Shown here: positions 18,408 to 25,789 of the stretch, in pieces
How positions within the stretch are numbered: the stretch's first letter is position 1
Layout of the letters: each line of letters begins with the position of its first letter
NCBI RefSeq assembly: GCF_003665435.1
Contig: NZ_CP023407.1
Location: 4,327,501 to 4,391,500, forward strand
Length of the DNA stretch: 64,000 nucleotides
Direction of reading: 5' to 3'
Source of the DNA: Streptomyces fungicidicus
GTDB taxonomy: Bacteria; Actinomycetota; Actinomycetes; Streptomycetales; Streptomycetaceae
Program-made: the position numbers and the translations under genes
The notes under the pieces: model-generated
The model's input: the letters and a program-made list of their open reading frames with translations, nothing else
What the model was told of the DNA's origin: nothing
The model's database searches: none

Positions 18408-19115
18408 ATGGGCCGGGTGACAGCCCTCGCCTCTGCAGACTTGTGGTACCACTACGGCCGCACCCGCCACGCTAGTGACCGGACCGTGCCCGACACGTTC
18501 CGGTGGGCCTGGGGCCAGGACTGCGGGCCCGGTCCGGACGTTCTCGGTGACCTGTCCGGACTGTGCGTCGCCGATCTCGGCGCGGGCGCAGCCCGGCATG
18601 CCGCCCACCTGGCCGTGCATCACCGGCCCGCCCGGGTCGTCGCCCTCGACGCATCACCCGCCCAGCACACCATGGCCACGGACCTGTACGGCCATCTCGC
18701 GCCACGCCTGCAGTTGGTCCGGTCGGACGTCGTGGAGCACTTGCAGGCGGCGCCAGGCACGTATGACGTGCTCTACAGCGTGTTCGGCGCGGTCGACTTC
18801 ACAGAGCCGCGCCACCTGTTGCCGGCGGCGGCGTCCGCGCTGCGGCGGGGCGGGCGGCTGGTGTTCTCCACTCTCGCCCACTACCTCAGCGGGGCGCCCG
18901 CACAGCCTGACGTGGAGCACGCCGACATTCCGGCCAAGACCCCGGACGGGGAGCCGGTCACGATGCGTCGCTGGGTGCTCCAGGAGCACGTATGGGCCAA
19001 GCTTCTCGACGAGGCCGGATTCACGCGGATCAGCGGCGATCTCCTGCCCGCCGGGCAGGGGCCGCGAGCAGCCGACACACTGTTGCTCACCGCATGCCGC
19101 GGTCCGCTGCCGTGA
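18408..19115 (+). CDS. Class I SAM-dependent methyltransferase
   Basis: A 235-residue protein with SAM motif I CVADLGAGAARHAAHLAVHH at about residues 53-72. ARVVALDASPAQ follows (acidic residue binding the ribose), then a motif III/IV region around YDVLYSVFGAVDFTEPRHLL. It looks like a small-molecule methylase of the methyltransferase_11/25 type; the substrate is unknown. ATG 18408 has GGAGG about 14 bases before it; a GTG at 18417 is an alternative. It is convergent with the DUF397 gene and separated from it by a strong hairpin. The upstream neighbour is a pseudogene. Confidence 0.82.
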   Translation: MGRVTALASADLWYHYGRTRHASDRTVPDTFRWAWGQDCGPGPDVLGDLSGLCVADLGAGAARHAAHLAVHHRPARVVALDASPAQHTMATDLYGHLAPRLQLVRSDVVEHLQAAPGTYDVLYSVFGAVDFTEPRHLLPAAASALRRGGRLVFSTLAHYLSGAPAQPDVEHADIPAKTPDGEPVTMRRWVLQEHVWAKLLDEAGFTRISGDLLPAGQGPRAADTLLLTACRGPLP

Positions 19116-19166
19116 TGGCCGCCGGGGACGGTCGCTGAGGCCTCGGCCGCCGACTGACGCGCAAGC

Positions 19167-19200
19167 GTGGCCCGCACCCGGGCATCCGGGTGCGGGCCAC
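19167..19200. terminator. Bidirectional hairpin between methyltransferase and DUF397 genes
   Basis: A perfect 15-bp stem GTGGCCCGCACCCGG / CCGGGTGCGGGCCAC with a GCAT loop lies between two convergent genes and likely ends both transcripts. Confidence 0.88.
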
Positions 19201-19214
19201 GTGTGTTTGCTACG

Positions 19215-19394
19215 TCAGCGCTCGGACGCGTACGGCAGGAATGCGGCCCAGGTGGTGGCCGTGACGGCGAGGCGGGGGCCGTTCGGGACCTTGGAGTCGC
19301 GGACGAGGATGTGACACTCGTCGGGGGTGGCCACCTCGACGCAGTCGGGGCCGCTGGACGTGCTGTAACTGCTCTTTATCCACTCCAGCTTCAT
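19215..19394 (-). CDS. DUF397 domain protein (WhiJ-cassette partner)
   Basis: A 59-residue protein, MKLEWIKSSYSTSSGPDCVE at its start and PNGPRLAVTATTWAAFLPYA near its end. This is the DUF397 pattern of W-x-KSSYS, C-VEVA and a final W-x-x-F. Such proteins are encoded beside XRE regulators of the WhiJ family throughout Streptomyces and are thought to act as small partners or antagonists of them. Its ATG overlaps the XRE stop codon (ATGA), so translation is coupled. It is too short for many ORF cutoffs. Confidence 0.92.
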   Translation of the reverse strand: MKLEWIKSSYSTSSGPDCVEVATPDECHILVRDSKVPNGPRLAVTATTWAAFLPYASER

Positions 19395-20224
19395 GTCTCT
19401 CCAAGCGCTTTCTCGATGAGGGCCATCGACTCCCGTGGGCTGAGAGCCTGTGCCCGGATGATTCCATACTGGATGTCCAGAAGCTGCACCTCCTTCGGCT
19501 CCGCGATCACACGGCTGATGTGCGCCACTTCGACATGACCGACAGTGCTGCCGTCCTCGAGCCTGAGCAACCTGAACGAGCCGTCGAGCCCGGAGTTCTC
19601 CTCGCGGCCCAGGGGCAGCACCTGGAGGTCGACGTTGGGGAACTTGGCCACCTGCAACAGCCTTTCGAGCTGCTCACGCATGACCATCTTGCCCCCAATG
19701 GGTCGTCGGAGCGTTGACTCACACTGGACGAAGTTGAAGAGCGGTCGAGCCGTCGTGTCACTGACGATCTCCTGTCGTGCCACGCGGGCCGACACCTGCT
19801 GCTCCAACTGGTCGGCGGTGAAGGGCGGGCGGCGGGCGCTGAGCACTGCCCGTGCGTACTTCTCGGTCTGCAGCAATCCATGGATGACGGAATTGTTGTA
19901 GGCACACAGCTCGGTGGCCTCTGCCTCCAATTTCTTCAGGTCCCGTACCTTTTTCGGGTACCGGACCTCTGCCACGTCCTGCTTGAGCGCTGCGATCTTC
20001 CCGCCCGCGCCCAACACCTCGTCCGCCGCGTCCAAGTACTCCGGCCGGGGGATCCGCCGCCCTCGCTCCACGCAGGAGACCGTCTCCTCCCCGTACTTGA
20101 TCGCCGCCCCGAACTCCGCCTGCGTAAGGCCGGCTGCCTCCCGCCACAGTTTCAACTGCCGTGTGACCGTGCGCATCACGGCCCCGGCCTCTTCGTCGTC
20201 CAGCCCCGCTTCCCACTCACCCAT
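19391..20224 (-). CDS. XRE/WhiJ-family transcriptional regulator (HTH plus DUF5753)
   Basis: A 277-residue protein. The HTH_31-type helix-turn-helix lies at about residues 21-50 (LKLWREAAGLTQAEFGAAIK, YGEETVSCVERGRRIP). A DUF5753 ligand/partner-binding domain fills the rest (CAYNNSVIHGLLQTEKYARA; PNVDLQVLPLGREENSGLDG). Start ATG at 20224 gives MGEWEAG; the frame is open further upstream but enters the intergenic palindrome. It is divergent from tgmA across 206 bases and coupled to DUF397. It is the likely local controller of the RiPP cluster. Confidence 0.93.
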   Translation of the reverse strand: MGEWEAGLDDEEAGAVMRTVTRQLKLWREAAGLTQAEFGAAIKYGEETVSCVERGRRIPRPEYLDAADEVLGAGGKIAALKQDVAEVRYPKKVRDLKKLEAEATELCAYNNSVIHGLLQTEKYARAVLSARRPPFTADQLEQQVSARVARQEIVSDTTARPLFNFVQCESTLRRPIGGKMVMREQLERLLQVAKFPNVDLQVLPLGREENSGLDGSFRLLRLEDGSTVGHVEVAHISRVIAEPKEVQLLDIQYGIIRAQALSPRESMALIEKALGET

Positions 20225-20353
20225 GTTCGCCGCCTCCCGTCGCGCGCCCTTCCCCGGACCAACTCCGGCCGCCCGTGCCCGGTCACCCCGGGCAGGCCGG
20301 ACAGAAACCGGACAGCCGGCGTACAGACGTTGGCCGTACGAGCTGCCCGTATT

Positions 20354-20383
20354 CACAGTGTGCGCACGCGTGAGCACACTGTG
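20354..20383. promoter_or_regulatory. 30-bp palindromic operator between the XRE gene and tgmA
   Basis: The arms CACAGTGTGC and GCACACTGTG are exact inverted repeats. The 10-base centre contains CACGCGTG on the same dyad axis, so 28 of 30 bases are symmetrical. It ends 47 bases before the tgmA start. It may cover the -35 region of a promoter whose -10 could be GAATCT at about 20390. It is the obvious binding site for the divergently encoded XRE regulator (inference). Confidence 0.75.
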
Positions 20384-20430
20384 TGGCGAGAATCTGGAAC
20401 TCCGCATCGCGGACATAGAAGGGACCCCCC

Positions 20431-20697
20431 ATGACGACACTCGCCCCCGAGGCACCCTGGGCGCTGCGCCTGGTCACCGACCGGCTGCCGGTCGGGCCGC
20501 CGCCTTACGCGACCGTGACGCTCGACCCCGTCACGCAGACCGCCCGCTACACCGACACCGCCGGGCGGCCGGTCGAGATGGGCAAGCACGGGACGTCGAG
20601 GACGGCCAGCACCGCATCCGTGTCCGGGGGCGGTGACGGGAACGGCCCGCAGTCCCAGACGAGGGACGACAGCACCACCGACTACGAATCGGACTGA
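20431..20697 (+). CDS. tgmA: TgmA: putative ATP-grasp-modified RiPP precursor (graspetide)
   Basis: An 88-residue peptide. The leader, about residues 1-52, has APWALRLVTDRLP at 7-19 and TARYTDTAGRPVEMG at 37-51, the family's conserved recognition segments. The core has a Thr/Ser-rich stretch (TSRTASTASVS, 55-65), a loop GGGDGNGPQSQ with one Asp69-Gly70, and an acidic tail (DDSTTDYESD, 79-88). ATP-grasp enzymes join such Ser/Thr side chains to Asp/Glu as esters. The Asp-Gly in the loop is the expected aspartimide site for the neighbouring PIMT-like TgmC. AAGGGA precedes the ATG. The ester pairing is inferred. Confidence 0.88.
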   Translation: MTTLAPEAPWALRLVTDRLPVGPPPYATVTLDPVTQTARYTDTAGRPVEMGKHGTSRTASTASVSGGGDGNGPQSQTRDDSTTDYESD

Positions 20698-20700
20698 CCG

Positions 20701-21681
20701 ATGGCCTCCACCGTCCTGGTCGTCACCGCGCTGGAAGACGTCACGGCGGACCGGGTCGTCGCCGCGTTGAACGAGCGTGAGGTGCCCGTCGTCCGGGTCG
20801 ACCCCGCCGACGTCGGGCCCGCTCTGATGTTCGGCTTCCGCATCGGCGCGGGCCGTCCGGCATGGCGCGGACGACTGCGTACGGCGAGCCGGGAGGTGGA
20901 GCCGGGAGAGGTGGCGGCGGTGTACTACCGCCGCCCCACTCCGTACGGTCCCCGGTTCGCGCATCTGCCCCGACAGCAGCGGGACTTCGCCGCCGCCGAG
21001 GCGCGGCACGGGCTCGGCGGGGTCCTGAACGCCCTGTCCGGCGTCCGGTACGTCAACCACCCGGCCGCGGTGGCTCGCGCGGAGTCCAAGCCCGCCCAGC
21101 TCCGCAGGCTCGCCCGGCTCGGACTGAGGATTCCTCCGACGCTGATCACCAACGACCGTAAGGCGGCGCGGGAGTTCGCCGCCGAGCACGGCCCCGTCGT
21201 ATGCAAGACGTTCCGCGGTCTGCCCGCGGACGACGACGGACGCGCCGGGGCGATCTGGACCCAGCGGGTCGACCCGGGGACCTTCGACGACACGCTCACC
21301 GCGACCGCCCACCTGTTCCAGGCCGAGATCCCCAAGACCGGTGACGTGCGCGTCACCGTGGTCGGCCGTCGTGTCTTCGCCCAGCAGATCGCCGCACCGG
21401 ACGGCGCGCTGGACTGGCGCCGGGGCGACTGGGACGCCCTGCTCCACGCCCCGATCACGGTGCCGCCGCCCATCGAGGCGGCGCTGCACACCTACCTGGC
21501 CTCGTTCGGTCTGGTCTTCGGCTGCTTCGACTTCGCCCTCACCGGTGACGGCGACGACCCGGAACACTGGACGGCGATCGAGTGCAACCCGAACGGGCAG
21601 TGGGGCTGGCTTCCCGACGCCGACGACATCACCGAGGCGTTCGCCGACCTCCTCACCGTGGAAAGGAAGGGCCGTCCATGA
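20701..21681 (+). CDS. tgmB: TgmB: ATP-grasp ribosomal peptide maturase
   Basis: A 326-residue RimK/MvdD-like ATP-grasp ligase. ALEDVTADRVVAALNERE begins the pre-ATP-grasp domain. SKPAQLRRLARLGLRIPPTL and VVCKTFRGLP line the ATP pocket, and IECNPNGQWGWLPDAD supplies the Mg-binding Glu and Asn. It should activate Asp/Glu side chains of TgmA as acyl phosphates for attack by Ser/Thr, giving macrolactone (graspetide) rings. It starts 4 bases after the tgmA stop and overlaps tgmC by 4 bases (ATGA), so the three genes are one operon. Confidence 0.93.
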   Translation: MASTVLVVTALEDVTADRVVAALNEREVPVVRVDPADVGPALMFGFRIGAGRPAWRGRLRTASREVEPGEVAAVYYRRPTPYGPRFAHLPRQQRDFAAAEARHGLGGVLNALSGVRYVNHPAAVARAESKPAQLRRLARLGLRIPPTLITNDRKAAREFAAEHGPVVCKTFRGLPADDDGRAGAIWTQRVDPGTFDDTLTATAHLFQAEIPKTGDVRVTVVGRRVFAQQIAAPDGALDWRRGDWDALLHAPITVPPPIEAALHTYLASFGLVFGCFDFALTGDGDDPEHWTAIECNPNGQWGWLPDADDITEAFADLLTVERKGRP

Positions 21682-22952
21682 CGCTGCCCGTCGACCTCGA
21701 AACCGATGCCGCGCGGCTGCGCGCGATCATGGCGGAGGACCTCGCCGTACGCGGGGTGCTGGACGATCCCGCCTGGCGGGCGGCGGTGGAGGCGGTGCCC
21801 CGGCACCGGTTCGCGCCCGGCTTCTATCTGCCCGGTGAGGAGCGGGACGGGCTGGGGCTGACCGTGTGGCAGCCGGTCACCGCCGCGCTCGATCCCGGGC
21901 GCTGGCTGGCCGCCGCGTACTCCGACACCACGCTCATCACGCAGTTCGACGGTGACGAACCCGACTGGGAGCACCCGGCCGAGCGGCACGGAGGGGCGCC
22001 GACCTCGTCCTCCACCCTGCCGTCGCTCGTGGTGCGGATGTGGGCCGACGCCGACGTGCGGGAGGGGCACACGGTGCTGGAGATCGGCACGGGGACGGGG
22101 TACTCGACCGCGCTCGCCTGCGAACGCCTCGGGTCGGCCGGCGTGACGAGCGTCGACGTGGACCCGTACCGGCTGGAGCGGGCCGCGAGCTCGCTGCACG
22201 GCTGCGGTTACGCGCCCACTCTCGCGGTCGCGGACGGGGTGTACGGGTACTGGCCCGAGGCCCCGTTCGACCGAATCGTCGCGGCCTGTTCCTTCCGGGC
22301 CGTGCCTCCGGCTCTCGTCGCCCAGACCCGGCCGGGCGGGAAGATCCTGCTGACGCTGTCCGGCTGGCTCTACGGCTACGCCCGCGTCCTGCTCACGGTC
22401 TCCGGGGACGGTACCGCCGAAGGGTGCCTGCTGGGCGGCACCGTCTCCTTCATGTCGGCGCGTACCCATGCGGCGCCGGCCTTCGGTAACCCCGCCCACT
22501 GGGCGGCGGAGCTGCCGGGGGAGGCGCGGGACGCCCGGCACGGGCCCGAGCGGATCACCGCCGCGACCGAGGAGGCCTTCCACCTGCGTTTCCTCGTGCA
22601 GAGCGCGGTGCCCGGTGCGCAACTGGCCACCGTCGGCGACGTCGTGCACCTGGTCGACGTGGTCAGCGGGTCGGCCGCCACGCTGACCCCGGACTGCGAG
22701 GGCGGTTGGCGTGTGCGGGAGGGCGGACCGGTCAGGCTGTGGGAGAGCGTCGAGCGGGTCGTCGACGTCTACGAAGCTGCCGGACGGCCGGGGTCGGAGA
22801 GCTTCACCCTGAGCGTCCACCATGGCGGGCAGCATCTGAGGCACCCGCGGGTGCCCTGCCTTCCGCTGCCATCGCCCGAGGGGCGGCCCGGACGGAGCCG
22901 GACAGCCTCCGGTCGCACGGGTCACTCGTCTTCACAACTGGCACGTGAGTGA
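21678..22952 (+). CDS. tgmC: TgmC: PIMT-like methyltransferase of the ATP-grasp peptide system
   Basis: A 424-residue protein. The N-terminal two thirds resemble protein-L-isoaspartate O-methyltransferase, with SAM motif I VLEIGTGTGYSTALACERLG and VTSVDVDPYRLERAASSL. About 150 extra C-terminal residues are characteristic of the tgm-type enzymes. In the characterised graspetides fuscimiditide and amycolimiditide, such an enzyme methylates an Asp in the loop, which then closes to a stable aspartimide. The start at 21678 follows GAAAGGAAGG and overlaps the tgmB stop. Its own stop overlaps the next GTG (GTGA). Confidence 0.92.
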   Translation: MTLPVDLETDAARLRAIMAEDLAVRGVLDDPAWRAAVEAVPRHRFAPGFYLPGEERDGLGLTVWQPVTAALDPGRWLAAAYSDTTLITQFDGDEPDWEHPAERHGGAPTSSSTLPSLVVRMWADADVREGHTVLEIGTGTGYSTALACERLGSAGVTSVDVDPYRLERAASSLHGCGYAPTLAVADGVYGYWPEAPFDRIVAACSFRAVPPALVAQTRPGGKILLTLSGWLYGYARVLLTVSGDGTAEGCLLGGTVSFMSARTHAAPAFGNPAHWAAELPGEARDARHGPERITAATEEAFHLRFLVQSAVPGAQLATVGDVVHLVDVVSGSAATLTPDCEGGWRVREGGPVRLWESVERVVDVYEAAGRPGSESFTLSVHHGGQHLRHPRVPCLPLPSPEGRPGRSRTASGRTGHSSSQLARE

Positions 22953-23395
22953 ACACGCTGAGTGACATGAATCAAAGGATCACCGCACCGCGCACTCCGC
23001 TCCGCCAGTACACCGTGCCGCTCTCCACCACATGTCGGGGTGCCCGGCTCGCCCGTCTGCTCGCCGCCGAGCAACTGGAGGCCTGGGGAGTGCCGTTGGA
23101 CCCGGCCCGGCTGATCGTCGCCGAACTCGCCGCGAACGCCGTTCTGCACGGCCGGGTCCCCGGCCGGGGCTTCCGGCTCACCCTCGCCCTCACCATGGAC
23201 GGGGTGCTGCGCATCGAGGTGATCGACCCCAGGGGCGAGAACGCACCCGTCACCCGTGACGCTCCACCGGAGCCCGCCGAGTCGGGCTACGGGCTGCTGC
23301 TGGTGGAGGAGGCGGCCGACCGCTGGGGTGTGCTGCCGGGGCCGTTCCCGTGCAAGACCGTGTGGGCCGAGGTGGAGCTCGGACGCTTCCGGTGA
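22949..23395 (+). CDS. HATPase_c / SpoIIAB-like ATP-binding protein (AbaA-cassette type)
   Basis: A 148-residue protein with the GHKL/HATPase fold: LIVAELAANAVLHGRVPGRG is the N box, RIEVIDPRGE the G1-like box, and ESGYGLLLVEEAADRWGV the G2 box. These short regulators resemble anti-sigma kinases. They commonly accompany XRE plus DUF397 pairs in Streptomyces (the WhiJ/AbaA cassettes). The GTG overlaps the tgmC stop, so it is translationally coupled to the RiPP operon; an ATG at 22967 is an alternative start. Here the cassette is split, with the RiPP genes between regulator and ATPase. Confidence 0.87.
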   Translation: MNTLSDMNQRITAPRTPLRQYTVPLSTTCRGARLARLLAAEQLEAWGVPLDPARLIVAELAANAVLHGRVPGRGFRLTLALTMDGVLRIEVIDPRGENAPVTRDAPPEPAESGYGLLLVEEAADRWGVLPGPFPCKTVWAEVELGRFR

Positions 23396-23397
23396 CC

Positions 23398-23925
23398 TCA
23401 GCGGCAGAGGGCGTCGATGTCCTCGGCGAAGGCCGGGAACTCGGCGCGGGCCTCGGTCACGATGTCTCGGGCCGGACGCCGAGGGGTGGTGGCATGGCGT
23501 TCGGCGAGTGCGGTGAGGGCCGCGTCGGAGCGTGACTGGGCGGCCCCGTACATCACGGCCTCGAAAGGCCCGCAGCCGTCGGCCAGCATCCACAGGAAGT
23601 CGGAGAGGTTCCCGGCCACCACGCCGCACTCGCCCTCCGAGCCCACGAAGACCACGGGCTGTTCGGTGAGGGGCAGGCCGGGCCGCACGTACCAGAGGGC
23701 CGCGAGGCCGCCGGACCCGTCCTGCCCGAACACTCGGTAGGCGTCACCGCCGACTTCGGGGTTACCCGTCCATTGGCGCAGCCAGTCGGTGGTCTCCTCG
23801 GCCGAGTCGAAGACACCGTACGGTTCGAAGTCGATCCCCTCGCCGTCCGCGTAGTCGATCTCCATGCGGGCCAGTTCGGCGAGGGCGGGGGGAAGGGCGC
23901 GGTGGTCATCGGTCGTCTGGTTCAC
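23398..23925 (-). CDS. SMI1/KNR4 (SUKH)-like protein
   Basis: A 175-residue acidic, soluble protein. The middle part (YRVFGQDGSGGLAALWYV, then VVFVGSEGECGVVAGNLSDF) has the pattern of SUKH/SMI1-KNR4 family proteins, many of which are immunity proteins against secreted toxins. No toxin gene is visible next to it, so the immunity role is only a family-based possibility. The stop is 3 bases from the ATPase stop, on the opposite strand (convergent). The start ATG 23925 gives MNQTTDDHRALPPALAEL. Confidence 0.75.
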   Translation of the reverse strand: MNQTTDDHRALPPALAELARMEIDYADGEGIDFEPYGVFDSAEETTDWLRQWTGNPEVGGDAYRVFGQDGSGGLAALWYVRPGLPLTEQPVVFVGSEGECGVVAGNLSDFLWMLADGCGPFEAVMYGAAQSRSDAALTALAERHATTPRRPARDIVTEARAEFPAFAEDIDALCR

Positions 23926-24027
23926 GCGCGTACCGTAACCGCCGGCCTGACGTACGTCCGAGCCTGCCGGCCGGATCGGGGCAGGCCGCTGGTGTGCGGG
24001 TGGTGGGCCGGGGGCCGATGGTGCGGG

Positions 24028-24666
24028 TCAGCCGCCCTGGCCGGCGCTGCCGATCGGACCTACCCGTACCGGGGTGCCGGAGCCGTCCGTGACGGGCAGC
24101 GAGGCGGCGCCCGGCCAGTCGAGGGTGACCGACTTCGTCTCGTTCGGCGGGGTCACCACCAGGCCGGTGACGCGGACGCCGGAGCCGCCCGAGTCGTTGA
24201 TCGGGTAGGTGATGCCGAAGAACACCGACTCGCCGTCCTTGAGGACGACCGAGGGGGACTGCTCGCCGGTGCGCTCGGCGGACAGGGAGCCCGCGTTGGT
24301 CTTCAGATCGACGCCCGCGTAACCCGAGAGGGCGCAGTCCCGGCCGCCCCCGTTCTTGAACTCCACCGCGACGCTGCCGTCCTCGTCGCCGTCGATGGTG
24401 CTGTCCGTCGCCGTGACCTCAAGTTCGTCGGTGCGGCACTCGCCGATCTCGCCGTTCTCGTTGGAACCGGTTCCGGCGACCGTGCCCTGCCCCTCTTCCG
24501 AGTCCTTCCCGGTGGAGTCCTTCGCTGAGCCGGATTCCGAGCCACCGGCGGAGGGGGACGAGGCGGCGGCGGAGGAGTCGCTCGTCGCGTCGTCGTTCTG
24601 GCAGGCGCTGAGCGAGAGACCCGCGACGACGGCCAGGGCGGCGAGGGCGATCTTGTTGAGGCGCAT
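24028..24666 (-). CDS. DUF4232 lipoprotein
   Basis: A 212-residue secreted lipoprotein. The signal peptide is MRLNKIALAALAVVAGLSLS followed by lipobox Cys (LSAC). A Ser/Gly/Glu-rich linker follows, then a C-terminal domain starting CRTDELEVTATDSTIDGDED that fits DUF4232 (beta-sandwich, with cysteine pairs such as C..DCALSGYAGV). The function of DUF4232 is unknown. A paralogue of the same type is encoded at 26785-27540, across hemB. The start was chosen at the signal peptide; the frame upstream is non-coding. Confidence 0.87.
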   Translation of the reverse strand: MRLNKIALAALAVVAGLSLSACQNDDATSDSSAAASSPSAGGSESGSAKDSTGKDSEEGQGTVAGTGSNENGEIGECRTDELEVTATDSTIDGDEDGSVAVEFKNGGGRDCALSGYAGVDLKTNAGSLSAERTGEQSPSVVLKDGESVFFGITYPINDSGGSGVRVTGLVVTPPNETKSVTLDWPGAASLPVTDGSGTPVRVGPIGSAGQGG

Positions 24667-24834
24667 GGGGTGTCTTCCTCGGTGTCGGTCGGGTGCCGGC
24701 CCGTCGGCGCGGGACGGCGTTTCCGCCCACCAAGAGCCGTCCGGTCCGTCCGCCGTTTCGCCCAACCATCCGCTGGTACACCCCTGTTACAGGCGTATCC
24801 CGTCCGTATCGTGCCGGGGGAGGGTGAGGGTGGG

Positions 24835-25065
24835 TCAGGAGGGGTCCTCCGCGCGGCGGCGGGCGATCTCGGTGCGGACGGCGGTCGCGCTGGTGTAGAG
24901 GCGGAGGAGGGTCGGGGTGGGGAGGATGCCGGCCGGGCAGTCGGGGGTGTGGTCGAAGCAGGCCTGCTGGTCGCGCCATTCGGGCAGGTAAGCGCCGCGG
25001 CAGAGGGGGCAGTACGTCGTCACGCGGTCGTCGAAGTCGTCGTCCCAGTCGATGCCCATGCTCAT
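24835..25065 (-). CDS. Small hypothetical protein with Cys pairs
   Basis: A 76-residue acidic protein, MSMGIDWDDDFDDRVTTYCP at its start. Two Cys pairs (YCPLC and CFDHTPDC) could bind zinc. The rest is polar, ending RTEIARRRAEDPS. Its ATG overlaps the stop of the membrane protein gene upstream (ATGA), so the two are coupled. I do not recognise the family. Coding composition is consistent with a real gene, but function cannot be assigned. Confidence 0.65.
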   Translation of the reverse strand: MSMGIDWDDDFDDRVTTYCPLCRGAYLPEWRDQQACFDHTPDCPAGILPTPTLLRLYTSATAVRTEIARRRAEDPS

Positions 25066-25631
25066 GGTTCCTGCCTCCGGCTGTGTCGGTTGCGTCGGAC
25101 GCGTCGGGCCTCCGCCGTCGTGGTGACGGCCACGCGCACGGTGGCGACGACCACGAACGCGCAGGCGGCCCAGCGGCACGCCGCGTGCGCGGACGAGGCA
25201 CTCTCGTGCGGGGCCAGCGCGGTGGCCGTGCCCATGCCGAGTGTCACCACACCCCAGTTGTAGAGCCTGACCGCTCTGCGGGACGACTGTTTCCAGATCT
25301 GGAAGTCGCGTTGCTGGATCTGCATGAGGACGGTGTCCGGAGGTTTCTCGGACGATCCGTACCAGGCGTCCAGGTCCGCCGGGTTGAAGAGATGGGTGGC
25401 CGCGTTGAAGCTGCTCTGGATGCAGGAGACGAAGAAGACGGCGCACACCGTCATCAGCGTCATGGCCGGTCCCGGCCAGCGGAACTTGTCGCCGTCGGCG
25501 GCCATCACCCCGGCGATCCCGATGGCCGCGGCGGCCAGCAGTGGGGCCGCGACGAAGTGCGCGTTCTGCGCGGCGTTGACATAGCCGATCTTCGGCGGGA
25601 TCGCCCAGCGGTCCCTCGGCGTCTGCGACAT
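25062..25631 (-). CDS. Hypothetical membrane protein
   Basis: A 189-residue protein with about four hydrophobic segments (FVAAPLLAAAAIGIAGVMAA; MTLMTVCAVFFVSCIQSSF; WGVVTLGMGTATALAP; WAACAFVVVATVRVAVTT) and a polar central loop (QQRDFQIWKQSSRRAVRLYN). The C terminus is strongly basic. I do not recognise the family. It is coupled by a 4-base overlap to the small Cys-pair protein, suggesting a two-gene unit divergent from hemB. Confidence 0.72.
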   Translation of the reverse strand: MSQTPRDRWAIPPKIGYVNAAQNAHFVAAPLLAAAAIGIAGVMAADGDKFRWPGPAMTLMTVCAVFFVSCIQSSFNAATHLFNPADLDAWYGSSEKPPDTVLMQIQQRDFQIWKQSSRRAVRLYNWGVVTLGMGTATALAPHESASSAHAACRWAACAFVVVATVRVAVTTTAEARRVRRNRHSRRQEP

Positions 25632-25789
25632 GCTCCCCCCAGGAACCTGGTCCCGCCTGTCGGGCCAGGTCCCCGGCCACGGTACGGGCGAACGCCTCGG
25701 GGCTGTCCAGCGTCAGGGTGTGCCCACCGGGGGCCGGGCCGACTGGGCGTCGGTAAAGGCACGGGTGGGGCGGGCGTAGCGTAGGTGGT

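Noticed and set aside
25632..25789. Possible alpha/beta-hydrolase C terminus on the minus strand before hemB
   Set aside because: Only about 30 suggestive residues and no start or upstream part. Mentioned as context for the island but too weak to list as a pseudogene.
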